From NCBI GenBank assembly GCA_003116975.1, contig BGKB01000048.1:217001-281000 (forward strand): a DNA stretch of 64,000 nt, written 5' to 3'. The DNA comes from Aurantiochytrium sp. KH105 (taxonomy: Eukaryota > Sar > Bigyra > Thraustochytrida > Thraustochytriidae). Below, in pieces: positions 52,001-62,044 of the stretch (position 1 is its first letter; the number at the start of each line of letters is the position of its first letter). Made by a program: the position numbers and the translations under genes. The notes under the pieces are model-generated. The model worked only from the letters and a program-made list of their open reading frames with translations, did not search any database and was not told the DNA's origin.

Positions 52001-55000
52001 GGCTTCGAGACTGTAAAGAGCTTCGCATGCTTTCTCTTGAACGATTGCGCTCCCGGGATGCTTGCGCATGGCCGCGACGATCTCCTTGCCGACCTTGAGC
52101 TCTTGCCCGAGGATCACCTGGTTGCGATCATTGTCGGCTGCGAGACTATTAAGAGCACCGCATGCATTCTCCTGGATTGTTGCGCTCTCGGGATGCTTGC
52201 GCATGGCCGCGACGATGTCCTTGCCGACCTCGAGCTCTTGCCCGAGGATCACCTGGTAGCGATCCTGGAAGAGATCATCACAGTTGCCTGCGAAACAATA
52301 AACAGTACCGTGTTCATCCTCTCGGATTGTTGTTGCCTTCTCGTAAGGCGTGGGCATGGTCGCGACGAGCTCCTTACCGACCTCATCACTGATAATCATG
52401 CAATTTTTGGTGGCTGTGAGATTCCGAAGAACACAGCAGGCATATCTTTGAACCGCTTCACTGTCAGGATGCTTGCGCATTGCCTCGACGATCTCCTCGC
52501 CGACCTTGGGCTTTTCCCCAAAAAACCACTTTCTGCGAGCATTGGCTGCGAGACGTGCAAGTGTCCAGCATGCAGCCATCTGGACACATTCGCTTCCCGG
52601 ATGCTTGCGCATGGCCGCGACGATCTCCTCGTCGACCTCGAGCTCTTGGATGAGAGTTTTCTGGTTGTCTTCGTCAGCTGCGAGACTGAGATGAGTTACG
52701 CATACAGATCTCTGCAGATCTCGGCTTTGTGGGTGTTTGTGCATGGCTGCGACGATGTCCTTGCCAGCCTCGATCTTCTCAAGGAGAATCTCCCCGTTGC
52801 GATTGTTGCGTGCGAGATGCCAAAGAGCATAGCAGGCATATCTTTGAAGCGTTTTGTTCCGGACATTCAAATCTTCGTATGCATTCTCCTGGATTGTTGC
52901 GCGAACGGGATGGTTGCGCATGGCCGCGATGATCTCCTTGCCGACCTCGAGCTCTTGTCCGAGGATTACCTGGTTGCGATCATTGTTGGCTGCGAGACTA
53001 TAAAAAGCACCGCATGCATTCTCCTGGATTGTTGCGCTCTTGGGATGGTTGCGCATGGCCGCGACGATCTCCTTGCCGACCTCGAGCTCTTGCCCGAAGA
53101 TTACCTGGTTGCGATCATTGTTGGCTGCAAGACTATAAAAAGCACCGCATGCATTCTCCTGGATTGTTGCGCTCTCGGGATGGTTGCGCATGGCCGCGAC
53201 GATCTCCTTGCCGACTTCAAGCTCTTGCCCGAGGATCACCCGGTTGCGATCATTGTTGGATGCGAGGCTATAAAAAGCACCGCATGCATTCTCCTGGATT
53301 GTTGCGCTCTCGGGATGCTTGCGCATGGCCGCGACGATCTCCTTGCCGACCTCGAGCTTTTGCCCGAGGATCACCCGGTTGCGATTGTCGGCTGCGAGCT
53401 TCGCCAAAATTCCGCATGCAATTTCCTGAACGGTTTCGCTCTCGGGATGCTTGCGCATGGCCGCGACGATCTCCTTGCCGACTTCAAGCTCTTGCCCGAG
53501 GATCACCCGGTTGCGATCATTGTTGGTTGCGAGGCTATAAAAAGCACCGCATGCATTCTCCTGGATTGTTGCGCTCTCGGGATGGTTGCGCATGGCCGCG
53601 ACGATCTCCTTGCCGACTTCAAGCTCTTGCCCGAGGATCACCCGGTTGCGATCATTGTTGGTTGCGAGGCTATAAAAAGCACCGCATGCATTCTCCTGGA
53701 TTGTTGCGCTCTCGGGATGGTTGCGCATGGCCGCGATGATCGCCTTGCCGACCTCGAGCTCTTGCCCGAGGATCACCCGGTTGCGATTGTCGGCTGCGAG
53801 ACTGTAAAGAGCTTCGCATGCTTTCTCCTGAATGGTTTCACTCTCGGGATGGTTGCGCATGGCCGCGGCGATATCCTTGCCGACCTCGACCTCTTGCCCG
53901 AGGATCACCTGGTTGCGATGATTGTTGGCTGCGAGATTCCGAAGAGCAGAGCAGGCATATCTTTGAACCGCGTCACTGTCAGGATGCTTGCGCATGGCCG
54001 CGACGATGTCCTTGCCGACCTCGAGCTTTTGCCCGAGAATCTCCTGGTTGCAATCATTGTTGGCTGTGAAATTCCGAAGAGCACAGCAAGCATATTTTTG
54101 AACCGCTTCACTGTCAGGGTGCTTGCGCATTGCCTCGACGATCGCCTTGCCGACCCCGACCTCTGGCCAGAGAATCCACTTTCTGCGAGCATTGGCTGCG
54201 AGACGTGCAAGTGTCCAGCATGCAGCCATCTGGACACATTCGCTTCCCGGATGCTTGCGGATGGCCGCGACGATCTCCTCGTCGACCTCGAGCTCTTGGA
54301 TGAGAATTTCCTGGTTGCCTTCGTCAGCTGCGAGACTGAGATGAGTTACGCATACAGATCTCTGCAGATCTCGGCTTTCTGGGTGTTTGTGCATGGCCGC
54401 GACGATGTCCTTGCCAGCCTCGACCTTCTCAAGGAGAATCTCCCCGTTGCGATTGTTGCGTGCGAGATCCCAAAGAGCATAGCAGGCATATCTTTGAACA
54501 CCTTCGCTCCCGGGATAGTTGCGCATAGCTTCGAGGATCTCGTTGCCGACCTCGAGCTCTTGTCCGAGGATCTTCTTGTTGCGATCATTATTGAACGCGA
54601 GATTTCCAAGCGCCGCGCAGGCATATTTTTGAACACCTTCGCTCCCGGAATGGTTGCGCATGGCCGCGACGATCTCCTTGCCGACCTCGAGTTCTTGCCC
54701 GAGGATCTCTTTGTTGCGATCATTGACTGCGAGATTTTGAAGAGCAGAGCAGGCATATCTTTGAACACCTTCGCTCCCGAAATGGTTGCGCATGGCCGCG
54801 ATGATCTCCTTGCCGACCTCGAGCTCTTGCCCGAGGGTTTTCTCGTTGCGATAATTGACTGCGAGTTCCCAAAGAGCTCCGCATGCTTTCTCCTGAACGA
54901 GTACGCTCTTGGAATGCTTGCGCATGGCCGCGATGATATCCTTGCCAACCTCGAGCTCTTGACCGAGGATCACCTGGTTGCGATCATTGTTGGCTGCGAG

Positions 55001-55736
55001 ATTCCGAAGAGCAGAGCAGGCATATTCTTGGACTGCTTCACTGTCAGGATGATTGCGCATGGCCGCGACGATATCCTTGCCGACCTCGAGCTCTTGCCCG
55101 AGAATCTCCTGGTTGCGAGCACTACTGGCTGCTCGCTTCGCCAAAATTCCGCATGCAATTTCCTGAGCGGTTTCGCTCTCGGGATGCTTGCGCATGGCCG
55201 CGACGATCGCCTTGCCGACCTCGACCTCTCGCCGGAGGTTCACCGTTCACCTGGTTGCGATTATTGGCCGCGAGACTGCAAAAAACTTTGCATACTTTCT
55301 CCTGAATGGTTTCACTCTCGGGATGGTTGCGCATGGCCGCGGCGATTTCCTTGCCGACCTCGAGCTTTTCCCAGAGGATCACCTTGTTGCGATCATTGCC
55401 TGCGAGACTCAAAAGAGCTTCGCATGCGTGCTCCTGAATGGTTGCGCTCCAGGAATGGTTGCGCATGGCCGCGACGATGTCCTTGCCGACATCGAGCTCT
55501 TGCCCTAGAATCTTTTTGTTGCGGCCATTTCTGACTGCGAGATTACGAATAGCAGAGAATGCATTTTCTTGGACATCTTCGTCCCCGGGATGCTTGCGCA
55601 TAGTCGCGACAACCCTTTCGCCAAGGTTGCGCACCTCCTCGTCATTGGAGGCATACCTCACCTCATTCCAGAGACGGTGATATGCACCCCTCGTCCAAGC
55701 GAGTACGTCAACCAGTCTTTTTCGTTTCAAGCTCAT
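49085..55736 (-). CDS. Giant armadillo-like repeat protein, about 47 units, 5' end frameshifted or spliced
   Basis: From the Met at 55736 (MSLKRKRLVDVLAWTRGAYH) the protein enters 44-45 residue helical repeats with consensus VILGQELEVGKEIVAAMRKH then PES-x-x-VQE-x-ACGAL-x-x-LAANNDRNQ. The LA-N-D-RN-x-I pattern is of ARM type. A 7-bp tandem duplication (GTTCACC at 55238-55244 and 55245-55251) shifts the frame; the rest is open to a stop at 49085. Either this is a frameshift (mutation or error), or a 142-nt intron (55109-55250, donor CAG|GTGAAC, acceptor ACCAG|GAG) removes one repeat; the second gives about 2169 residues in frame. Five copies of a YACYALWHLARNNRNGEILL-led block show segmental duplication. 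No enzymatic domain, membrane segment or signal peptide seen. Function unknown; probably protein binding. Confidence 0.75.
49085..55736 (-). repeat. 132-135 bp coding tandem repeat array with higher-order blocks
   Basis: Units of 132-135 bp are repeated about 47 times. A diagnostic subunit (+ strand gtccttgccagcctcga) recurs at 49901, 50972, 51683, 52757 and 54407, giving block spacings of 1071, 711, 1074 and 1650 bp, all multiples of three. Some junction units are shortened (LNVRNKTLQRYACYALW and LNVRNKRLQKYACYALW), as expected from unequal exchange. Confidence 0.9.
55238..55251 (-). repeat. 7-bp tandem duplication disrupting the repeat frame
   Basis: GTTCACC occurs twice in immediate succession. 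Removing one copy joins the 5' and 3' repeat frames. Confidence 0.9.
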
Positions 55737-56558
55737 CCTGAGTATCGGATTTGCTTTCCCCGGTCTGCTGCTATGAGGTCGTTTGAAAGAACTTTCGTTA
55801 CCTTTGTGAGAAGGAACCCCGAGCAACCAGGAAGACAGACGGGGCAGTCAATCATGCTTGACCGAGTCCACTGGGACAATCCACTATCCACTTTCCACAT
55901 TGTCAATCCACTTTTCTCAAGCAGCTGAAATGATTTGCTGCTGAAAATCCAATGGCATTTCCTACAGACTGTAGGCCTCTTGTCAAAGTGAAAAGTGGAT
56001 TGTCCCAGTGGACTCGGTCAAGCATGATTGACTGCCCCGCCCGTCTTCCTGCAGACCGGGAAAGCAGAAGAAGAAAAAAATCTCGACGCTCGCCACGAGG
56101 CTAAAAATTAAATTTCCTTTACATGTTACATCGACGTCGGGCGTTCAAAGGGACTGCATCACTACTCGGACACAGCAACATTGGAATAGGCCGACGGAAT
56201 AGGCACTAAAAAAAGTACGAGAACCCTTTCTTGAATCTACAAGCTTCATCCTGGCGTCATACTAAACTGTCCAGCGCTTTCCAAACAAATGTTGGCGACT
56301 GAAAGCAAGAGCGCTTGCATAGCATCGGTGGCGGCATATTTTACAGTCAGGCTATCTATACGTTGAGGAAGGAGCCCATTCGCTTCGCGCCGGGTCCGTT
56401 CCCCGCTCGTGCGGCAAACGATCCGCGCTCTCGATCGAGAACAGTGGTCGGGCCTGAAGCTCGCGAGCAAAGGAAGCAAACCCAATTCGTGCGCACGCGC
56501 TGGCGGCACGGCGTGGAACCCCGCACGGTGAGTCAGGCAGCTCGCGAGAGACGGCACG
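55737..56558. other. Divergent intergenic region
   Basis: Apart from the foldback element, no gene is seen. It should carry promoters for the repeat gene (-) and Vms1 (+). Confidence 0.5.
55829..56050. repeat. 57-bp inverted repeat (foldback) near the 5' end of the repeat gene
   Basis: The left arm 55829-55885 (aggaagacagacggggcagt onward to aatccact) is matched in reverse complement by 55994-56050, with only a few mismatches near the outer end and a 108-bp loop. The loop contains further partial copies of the inner arm (aatccact). It resembles a non-autonomous foldback or MITE-type element. No ORF inside. Confidence 0.85.
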
Positions 56559-58382
56559 ATGGCGCAGACCTCGGGCAATCTGTTTGAGCTCTTGAGGCGC
56601 GGAAGCCTCGCTTTCGGTGAGCAAGCCGAGCTTGAGTCGTCCTCATCAGCGGTCACGACGACGACGACGACGACGGCCGCGGACGCCCAGAGTGGGGCAA
56701 ACGAGAGCGAACCAAGAAGCCAAGAGGATGCGGGCGAGCTTGGTTCAACCTCTTGCAGAACGTGTGGATTGCAGTTTGAGGACCTCGGGTCGCAGCGCGC
56801 CCACTTTAAGACAGATTTTCACAGACTCAACCTCAAACGTCGCGATGCAGGCAAGCCGGCTTTGTCTGAAAGCGAAGCCGAACGCGATTTGTCGAAAGCT
56901 GAAGACGAAGAGTCCCTGTCTGGCTCTGGATCGGAGTCCGAGCCCTATGTCGGATCCGATACAGAGGATATGCCTCCAGGCAACGAGGAAGGGGGCGTTC
57001 GCCGCGAACACGCTTCAATGATGGTTGGACTCAAGGTGCTTGGCAAGGAGCCGTCCACGCTGGCATGGGTGCCAGCAGCTGTAGCTCTCGACAAGAAGCG
57101 CGAACATGAAGATGTTGTCGCCCTTCACGAGAAGCCCCTCTGGGTTGTCCTTTTACATGGCGCGGGCCACTTTGCAGGCGTCGTGCTCCGGAATGGCCGC
57201 GAAGTAGTCGCAAGCAAGTCATTCCATCGCTACGTAATTCGAGCCAAGCAGGGAAAAGCACAAAGTGCCAACGACAGTGCCAAGGGCAACGCAAAGAGCG
57301 CGGGTGCAGGTATTCGCCGATACAATGAGCAAATGCTCAAGACGGAGATTGGCGAACTTTTGGAGTCCTGGACAGCCCACATTTCAGCTTCGAGCCGCAT
57401 TTTCGTGTCCATCAGCAAGACGAATCAGCACATTTTCTTTGGGAACGAGAGCGTACTTTCGTCCAAGGATCCGCGTGTACGCAGGATACCTTTTCCCGTG
57501 CGGCGACCCACAGTCAAGGGCGCCACTGAAGTCGGCATACGGCTGGCCACGGTTCACTTTGAGCCCGAGTCTGCATACCAAGAGCGCCAAGCTGAGGTGG
57601 TGGCCAAGCAAAAGGCTGCAGAAGATCGCGAGAAGGCGCGACTTGCCCGGTCCGCCAACAAAGCCTCACCGCCTCAGCCGCCCAGCAAAGCGGATGCAGC
57701 TGCTGCAGCAGCTGACACGGAGTCCGTGGAAGAACCGGAGGACCCCGAGCTTATGCGGAACATGCTCGAGGCTTGCCAGTCTGGCGACATTGCGTCTGTC
57801 ATTCTCTGCATTAGCCAAGACGCGGAGGTGCTGAACACACTGAGTCTGCGTGACAGCGGGGATACGGCACTCCATGTGGCAGCTCGATCGGGTCATGAAC
57901 ATGTGGTTCGTCTTTTGCTCGAAAATGGGGCTAGCCCATGTATCCCGAACAATCGGGGTGAGCTTCCTTTTCACTGCGCGTCGGAAAGGAAGAGTTGTAA
58001 GGACGCCTTTCGGCGTTTTCGAGGCGATTTTCCCGACATGTGGGATTACCAGAAGGCGGCAATTCCGGAAGCAATTACGGACGAGAGTGAAGCTGCAAAA
58101 AAGGAACGCCAACGCGAGCGAAAGAAGCGACAGGCGCAACGTAAACGCGAGGAAAAGCAGCGTCAGCGCAAATTGGAAGAGGAGGCTGCCAAACGCAAGG
58201 AGGCCGAGGAGGCTGCAGCGCTTGCATCGGCACCCTCTTGCGCTTCATGCGACAAGAAACTCCTGGGACCTTCTTCCAAGTGGTTCAATCGCCTCGAGTA
58301 TTACTATTGCTCTCCCGAGTGCATGCAGGCTCATCGACGCAAGCTTCAGGCGGATGCTGCGCTTGCACGCTTCAACAAGTGA
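56559..58382 (+). CDS. VMS1: Vms1/ANKZF1 peptidyl-tRNA hydrolase of ribosome quality control
   Basis: A 607-residue protein with the Vms1/ANKZF1 layout. An N-terminal C2H2 zinc finger (CRTCGLQFEDLGSQRAHFKT, about 66-95) is followed by an acidic linker. The eRF1-like VLRF1 domain contains WVVLLHGAGHFAGVVL, SFHRYVIRAKQGKAQS (the conserved Gln is Q235) and SAGAGIRRYNEQ. Two ankyrin repeats (GDTALHVAARSGHEHVVRLL), a basic charged helix of the VCP-interacting type (KKERQRERKKRQAQRKREEK) and a C-terminal Cys/His zinc-binding module (CASCDKKLL, CSPECMQAHRR) complete it. The family releases stalled nascent chains from tRNA on 60S subunits and recruits p97. The Gln and GxRRYNE motif are intact, so it should be active. 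Confidence 0.92.
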   Translation: MAQTSGNLFELLRRGSLAFGEQAELESSSSAVTTTTTTTAADAQSGANESEPRSQEDAGELGSTSCRTCGLQFEDLGSQRAHFKTDFHRLNLKRRDAGKPALSESEAERDLSKAEDEESLSGSGSESEPYVGSDTEDMPPGNEEGGVRREHASMMVGLKVLGKEPSTLAWVPAAVALDKKREHEDVVALHEKPLWVVLLHGAGHFAGVVLRNGREVVASKSFHRYVIRAKQGKAQSANDSAKGNAKSAGAGIRRYNEQMLKTEIGELLESWTAHISASSRIFVSISKTNQHIFFGNESVLSSKDPRVRRIPFPVRRPTVKGATEVGIRLATVHFEPESAYQERQAEVVAKQKAAEDREKARLARSANKASPPQPPSKADAAAAAADTESVEEPEDPELMRNMLEACQSGDIASVILCISQDAEVLNTLSLRDSGDTALHVAARSGHEHVVRLLLENGASPCIPNNRGELPFHCASERKSCKDAFRRFRGDFPDMWDYQKAAIPEAITDESEAAKKERQRERKKRQAQRKREEKQRQRKLEEEAAKRKEAEEAAALASAPSCASCDKKLLGPSSKWFNRLEYYYCSPECMQAHRRKLQADAALARFNK

Positions 58383-58958
58383 CGAGGATGAGAAGTGAGT
58401 GGGCCCCGTCTTTGTGTACTTGGAAATCTAAAACTCAACCATGACCATGACAAGGTTTTCTTTCGAGGCCTTGAAAAGTTGTGGGATGCTACGAAGCGCG
58501 TTAATAGCTTATAATCCTTTTTTTGACTTTCTTTCTTACCCGCTGACTGGCCTCTACAACTAATTAGGACGCCTACTTCCAAAATGGAAAAATAGTTCCG
58601 TTGATTGTCGATGCTGGGTGTAGCACAACGATCGAGATTTACGTTTGTAAGACTCTACCCAGCTGTGCATGAAGAAGAAGAAGAAGAAGAAACATTTATT
58701 TGCATTTTGGCTTCTTTTCGTGGCGTGACAAGTGGGTGAATTGCCTTGCAATGTGCTCGAACGTCGCGAGAGCACAGCAACAACAACAAGAACTACGGGT
58801 AGGCGTAGCGAAAGAGGAATACCGAAAGAAGAAGACAGACTTTTGTCAAAGCATTCGTCACGAGCGACGCACGCGCGGACAAACTCGCAGCGTGCGACGT
58901 GCGACGGAAGGAAAGCATAAGCTCACGAGCGAGAGAGAGGAGTAGATTTAGCGGCACG
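58383..58958. other. Intergenic region with an AAG run
   Basis: Holds a short GAA/AAG microsatellite (58672-58691). No gene recognised. Confidence 0.55.
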
Positions 58959-60098
58959 ATGGAGTACAACAATGCCGGGAACCGTGGGTGCCGCATTGGT
59001 AACTGGATCGAAGAACGCGACCTTGAAGAGGCGAGCGAAGAATCGCGCAAGAACATCCTTGCGCACGGCCACGGACACATGGTGCCACGATTTTCCACCT
59101 CGCAGCAAATGCTCCGCGACGGACGACCGCCCGTAAAACAGGACCCTCGAGGCCTCGTCAAAGGTCCACGCATGCGACTTCTCGAGGAACGCTTTCTAGA
59201 GGAGGCTAGGCGCGAGGAGGAGGCCAAGCAGGCCGACGCTTTGCGAAAGTCCGTGCAGCCAGCGCCCTTCGAGACATCCTCAGGACACTGTTATGGACAG
59301 CGAGATGCAATGCGACCCATTCAGTACACCCGTGAGCGAGATCTGGCAGAGGAGAAGGAGGTTGCCGACGTAGATTTCTCGACGCCCATCTCAATTTACA
59401 CGCAACGCCTTGTCGAGGGCAGCTTTTTTGTTACCCCGACCGGATCGTCAAACCCTTTTTCGCGCAATACTGGGTTTTCGAACGAGGTTGGTGCCCCGGA
59501 CAAGTTCCATCTCGATTGCGAAGATGGATACGATTTTTCGGCCAAGAAAGACGTAGGCCGAAGCATGCGAATCAGCAGCGGCGCCAGCACCGCACAACGC
59601 AAGTTGCTTCGCGAAGTGCAAACCTATCTTCACGATGCTCTCGTCTCACCGAATCAGGTTCATGAGATTGTGGCCGCACATGTATCGGGCCATGTGGTAA
59701 CCGAAGATCAGGTGCGCGCCATTTTGCGCGAGCTACGCGTGCCTCTGGGAGAGAGAGAACGTCTGACGCTGATTCACTTTTGCGCTGGACTATCACCTGA
59801 AGCTCTTGTGGGTGACTTTTTGGCGCGTCCCCGAGTCGAGCTCGAATCCAAGGCAGACGTCGCGGGCCCGGCATCTCCCCTTTCGCCTACAGGTTTGCCG
59901 CGGGACACACTCCTTTACGAGGCGGTCATTGTTCGCGTCCACAACCCGGCACAGGAGCGCGTACGTTTTGGCATTCCCAAGCGCCTGCTAGCGCAAGCAC
60001 TGTCGTTCCCGCAAGACGTTCCCGTCGTCAAAGCTGTGCTTCGCAAGCAGGGTATCGTCGTAGGTAGAGTGCTCTCGCTCGAGACCGTTTCTTCATAA
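58959..60098 (+). CDS. Conserved-looking protein with a CFAP161-like N-terminus
   Basis: A 379-residue soluble protein. The start (MEYNNAGNRGCRIGNWIEER, DLEEASEES) resembles the N-terminus of the axonemal protein CFAP161 (a GxRxGNWxE motif followed by a charged helix). Later it has AMRPIQYTRERDLAEEKEV, a Phe/Ser/Pro-rich segment (about 145-190) and a C-terminal helical region VQTYLHDALVSPNQVHEIV and LRELRVPLGERERLTLIHFC. The CFAP161 C-terminal domain is not evident, so orthology is not claimed. It could be a microtubule-inner protein in a flagellated zoospore stage. The frame is open 20 codons upstream, but the first ATG is 58959. Confidence 0.6.
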   Translation: MEYNNAGNRGCRIGNWIEERDLEEASEESRKNILAHGHGHMVPRFSTSQQMLRDGRPPVKQDPRGLVKGPRMRLLEERFLEEARREEEAKQADALRKSVQPAPFETSSGHCYGQRDAMRPIQYTRERDLAEEKEVADVDFSTPISIYTQRLVEGSFFVTPTGSSNPFSRNTGFSNEVGAPDKFHLDCEDGYDFSAKKDVGRSMRISSGASTAQRKLLREVQTYLHDALVSPNQVHEIVAAHVSGHVVTEDQVRAILRELRVPLGERERLTLIHFCAGLSPEALVGDFLARPRVELESKADVAGPASPLSPTGLPRDTLLYEAVIVRVHNPAQERVRFGIPKRLLAQALSFPQDVPVVKAVLRKQGIVVGRVLSLETVSS

Positions 60099-60273
60099 AG
60101 AGACTTGGAGAGAGACGAAGAGTAAGAAGTTCGATATTTTTCATTTGTCCTATCTTTGGCAAGAGGCAAGAGGCTCGGAAGCAAAGTCAAGGCGCGCATA
60201 ACCGCGACATATCTTCAAGGGAAATAGAGAAGGAGAATCAATAGCAGGAAATATATAAGGTGAGCGTGACAGT
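60099..60273. other. Convergent 3' ends
   Basis: A 175-bp gap shared by two convergent genes; nothing else seen. Confidence 0.6.
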
Positions 60274-61095
60274 TTATTCATTTACAGAGACAGACTTGTT
60301 GCTCATTTTTGCGGGCCTTGCATTCTTCTGCGGCCCGTACATTTGTTGTTGAGGGGGTGTCATGCTCACGAACCAGCCCCACTGCGGCGAGGGGGCTTCT
60401 TCCCCACCGCTTCCTCCTGAAAGATCACTTTCATTGCGCGATCGCGAGTCCCCTGTCTCGTCCGCGTCTGCGTCTTCAATATCGAGCGCGATGCCAGAGC
60501 CCGTGCCGGGCGTGCTCGCGGATGCTGACTCGAACTCATCAGATTGGCTCCGTGTGACGGGCGAAGACGATCGCTGCAAGGGACCCTTGCTGGCGTCACC
60601 CGCTGCGCCAGAACTGGACTTATTTACATTGGCTGCAGCTGCCGGGATCTCCTGCTTGGTTTCCTCATCGCCGTCCTCGGCCTCGTCTTCGGTATTCGCA
60701 TCTTTGTTGTCATCACCGTGTTTTCGTCTTGGCGCTCCTGCACCAGGTGGGCCAGAAATCTCGCTGCGGCCGTCTTCGTCGGCAAGCGAGACAGAGGAGG
60801 CGGTGCGCGCCGACACAATGTCCGAGGGTTTCCCATGCGGCGGCGTGTCGTCCATGAACTGGGCTAGCTTGCCGCCGCACTCGTCGCGCCACGAAATGCT
60901 CCTCGCGGGCGGTTTTCTCGACGCTGCCGAGGCGGCCGCGGCCCCCGCGTCCGCGCTGGGCGACCGCGACGCGATCTCGCCGCCCGCAAAGGTCGCCAGC
61001 GAGTACGCCGCCGCCGCGGCCGCCACCGTCGACGTCACGAGCGGGTGCTCGCGGACCCACTTGAGCGTCACGAGGTCGCCCACGGCCTGGAACAT
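60274..61095 (-). CDS. Acidic hypothetical protein with an N-terminal hydrophobic segment
   Basis: I do not recognise this as a named family. It is 273 residues, starting MFQAVGDLVTLKWVREHPLV. One Ala-rich hydrophobic stretch (VTSTVAAAAAAYSLATFAGG, about 22-42) may be a membrane anchor. After it come SISWRDECGGKLAQFMDD, a long acidic/Ser-rich disordered region, and a C-terminal SPQWGWFVSMTPPQQQMYGP motif. The WGWFVSMTPP and SWRDECGG segments look like short conserved linear motifs; from memory similar tryptophan-TPP motifs occur in heterokont hypothetical proteins, but I cannot verify this. The upstream open frame is Arg/Ala low complexity, so the Met at 61095 was chosen. Confidence 0.6.
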   Translation of the reverse strand: MFQAVGDLVTLKWVREHPLVTSTVAAAAAAYSLATFAGGEIASRSPSADAGAAAASAASRKPPARSISWRDECGGKLAQFMDDTPPHGKPSDIVSARTASSVSLADEDGRSEISGPPGAGAPRRKHGDDNKDANTEDEAEDGDEETKQEIPAAAANVNKSSSGAAGDASKGPLQRSSSPVTRSQSDEFESASASTPGTGSGIALDIEDADADETGDSRSRNESDLSGGSGGEEAPSPQWGWFVSMTPPQQQMYGPQKNARPAKMSNKSVSVNE

Positions 61096-62044
61096 CTCGC
61101 CGCCTGCGCCTGCTCCCGCGCCTGCTCCTGCGCCAGCTCTCCTCGCCGCCGCCCGCGCCGGCGCCGCGGCCCGGGCCCGCGCGCGCCGCCGTCGCGACGG
61201 CCGCCCGCGCGACCGACCGACCGACCGACCGACCCGGCCGCGCCGCGATGGACCGATGGACGCCGCGATGGACCGATGGGCCGATGGATGGACGGCCTCC
61301 GCCTGCGCCGCGCGCCGCCGCCCGCCCGCCCGCGCCGCCCTCGAGGCCGCCGGCAGCGCCGTGCCCGCGCTCTGCCGCGCGAGCGTCGCGGTTCTTCGGG
61401 AGTGGAATTTCAACTTTGCTCGCCGCCTTCGTCACCCGGCCTGCTCCTACTACTCCTAGGCAGGCCCAGCGCAACAAGACCAGCCCGCATTGCATTGCGT
61501 GCATACTTTACTTTACCCGTCGTTCGAGATGGGCGTCATCTGCTCCGGGGAGCACCATCTGCACCGCGGTGGGCGTGGAAACTCACAAGGGTGGGGCGTG
61601 GGGAGGGCAAGATTGAGAGCTGCTGTGTCTGCTTGCTCGTGGAGGTGATCAAGCTCGTGCGCGCGAGGTTGCTGTCTGCGGAGAAGGAGAAAGTGGAGGA
61701 GACGCGGGGGGCCAGCGAGCCGAGTGGGAAAAGAGAGAAAGAGGATGAGCGAGCACGTCGAGTTTGCGAGGATGAGCGAGCACGTCGAGTTTGCGAGGAT
61801 GAGCGGAGGGTTGAAGGCCATGGTCCGAAAGGGAGGCAATCGCTCGGTTCAAGTTTCATGCTTAGATAATGATAGTTAGACGGGACAAAAGACGCAAGCT
61901 GAGCGAACTCGCTTGCAACGCTCGCAGGACAGGAGTGCAGCAGTATTGACACCAAAGCGATCGCCAAGGTCCAATGAGCTAAACGCCTGTCCTCACGAAG
62001 AGACGGTTTAAAGGGGAAATAGGCTGACGGGCTGGCTGGCTGGC
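61096..62044. other. Intergenic region with GC-rich and short tandem repeats
   Basis: A GACC run (61208-61232) and a 27-bp tandem repeat (61741-61805, 2.4 copies) are present. No gene is called. Confidence 0.5.
61741..61805. repeat. 27-bp tandem repeat, 2.4 copies
   Basis: Two exact copies (61741-61767 and 61768-61794) and an 11-base partial copy. Confidence 0.95.

Noticed and set aside
49343-55534. A 2063-codon + strand ORF as a gene
   Set aside because: It is in exact antisense register to the ARM-like gene and its openness is explained by the absence of sense TTA, CTA and TCA codons; the product resembles no fold.
49085-55736. A CRISPR-like or satellite interpretation of the repeats
   Set aside because: The repeats are 132-135 bp, diverged and coding, without spacers.
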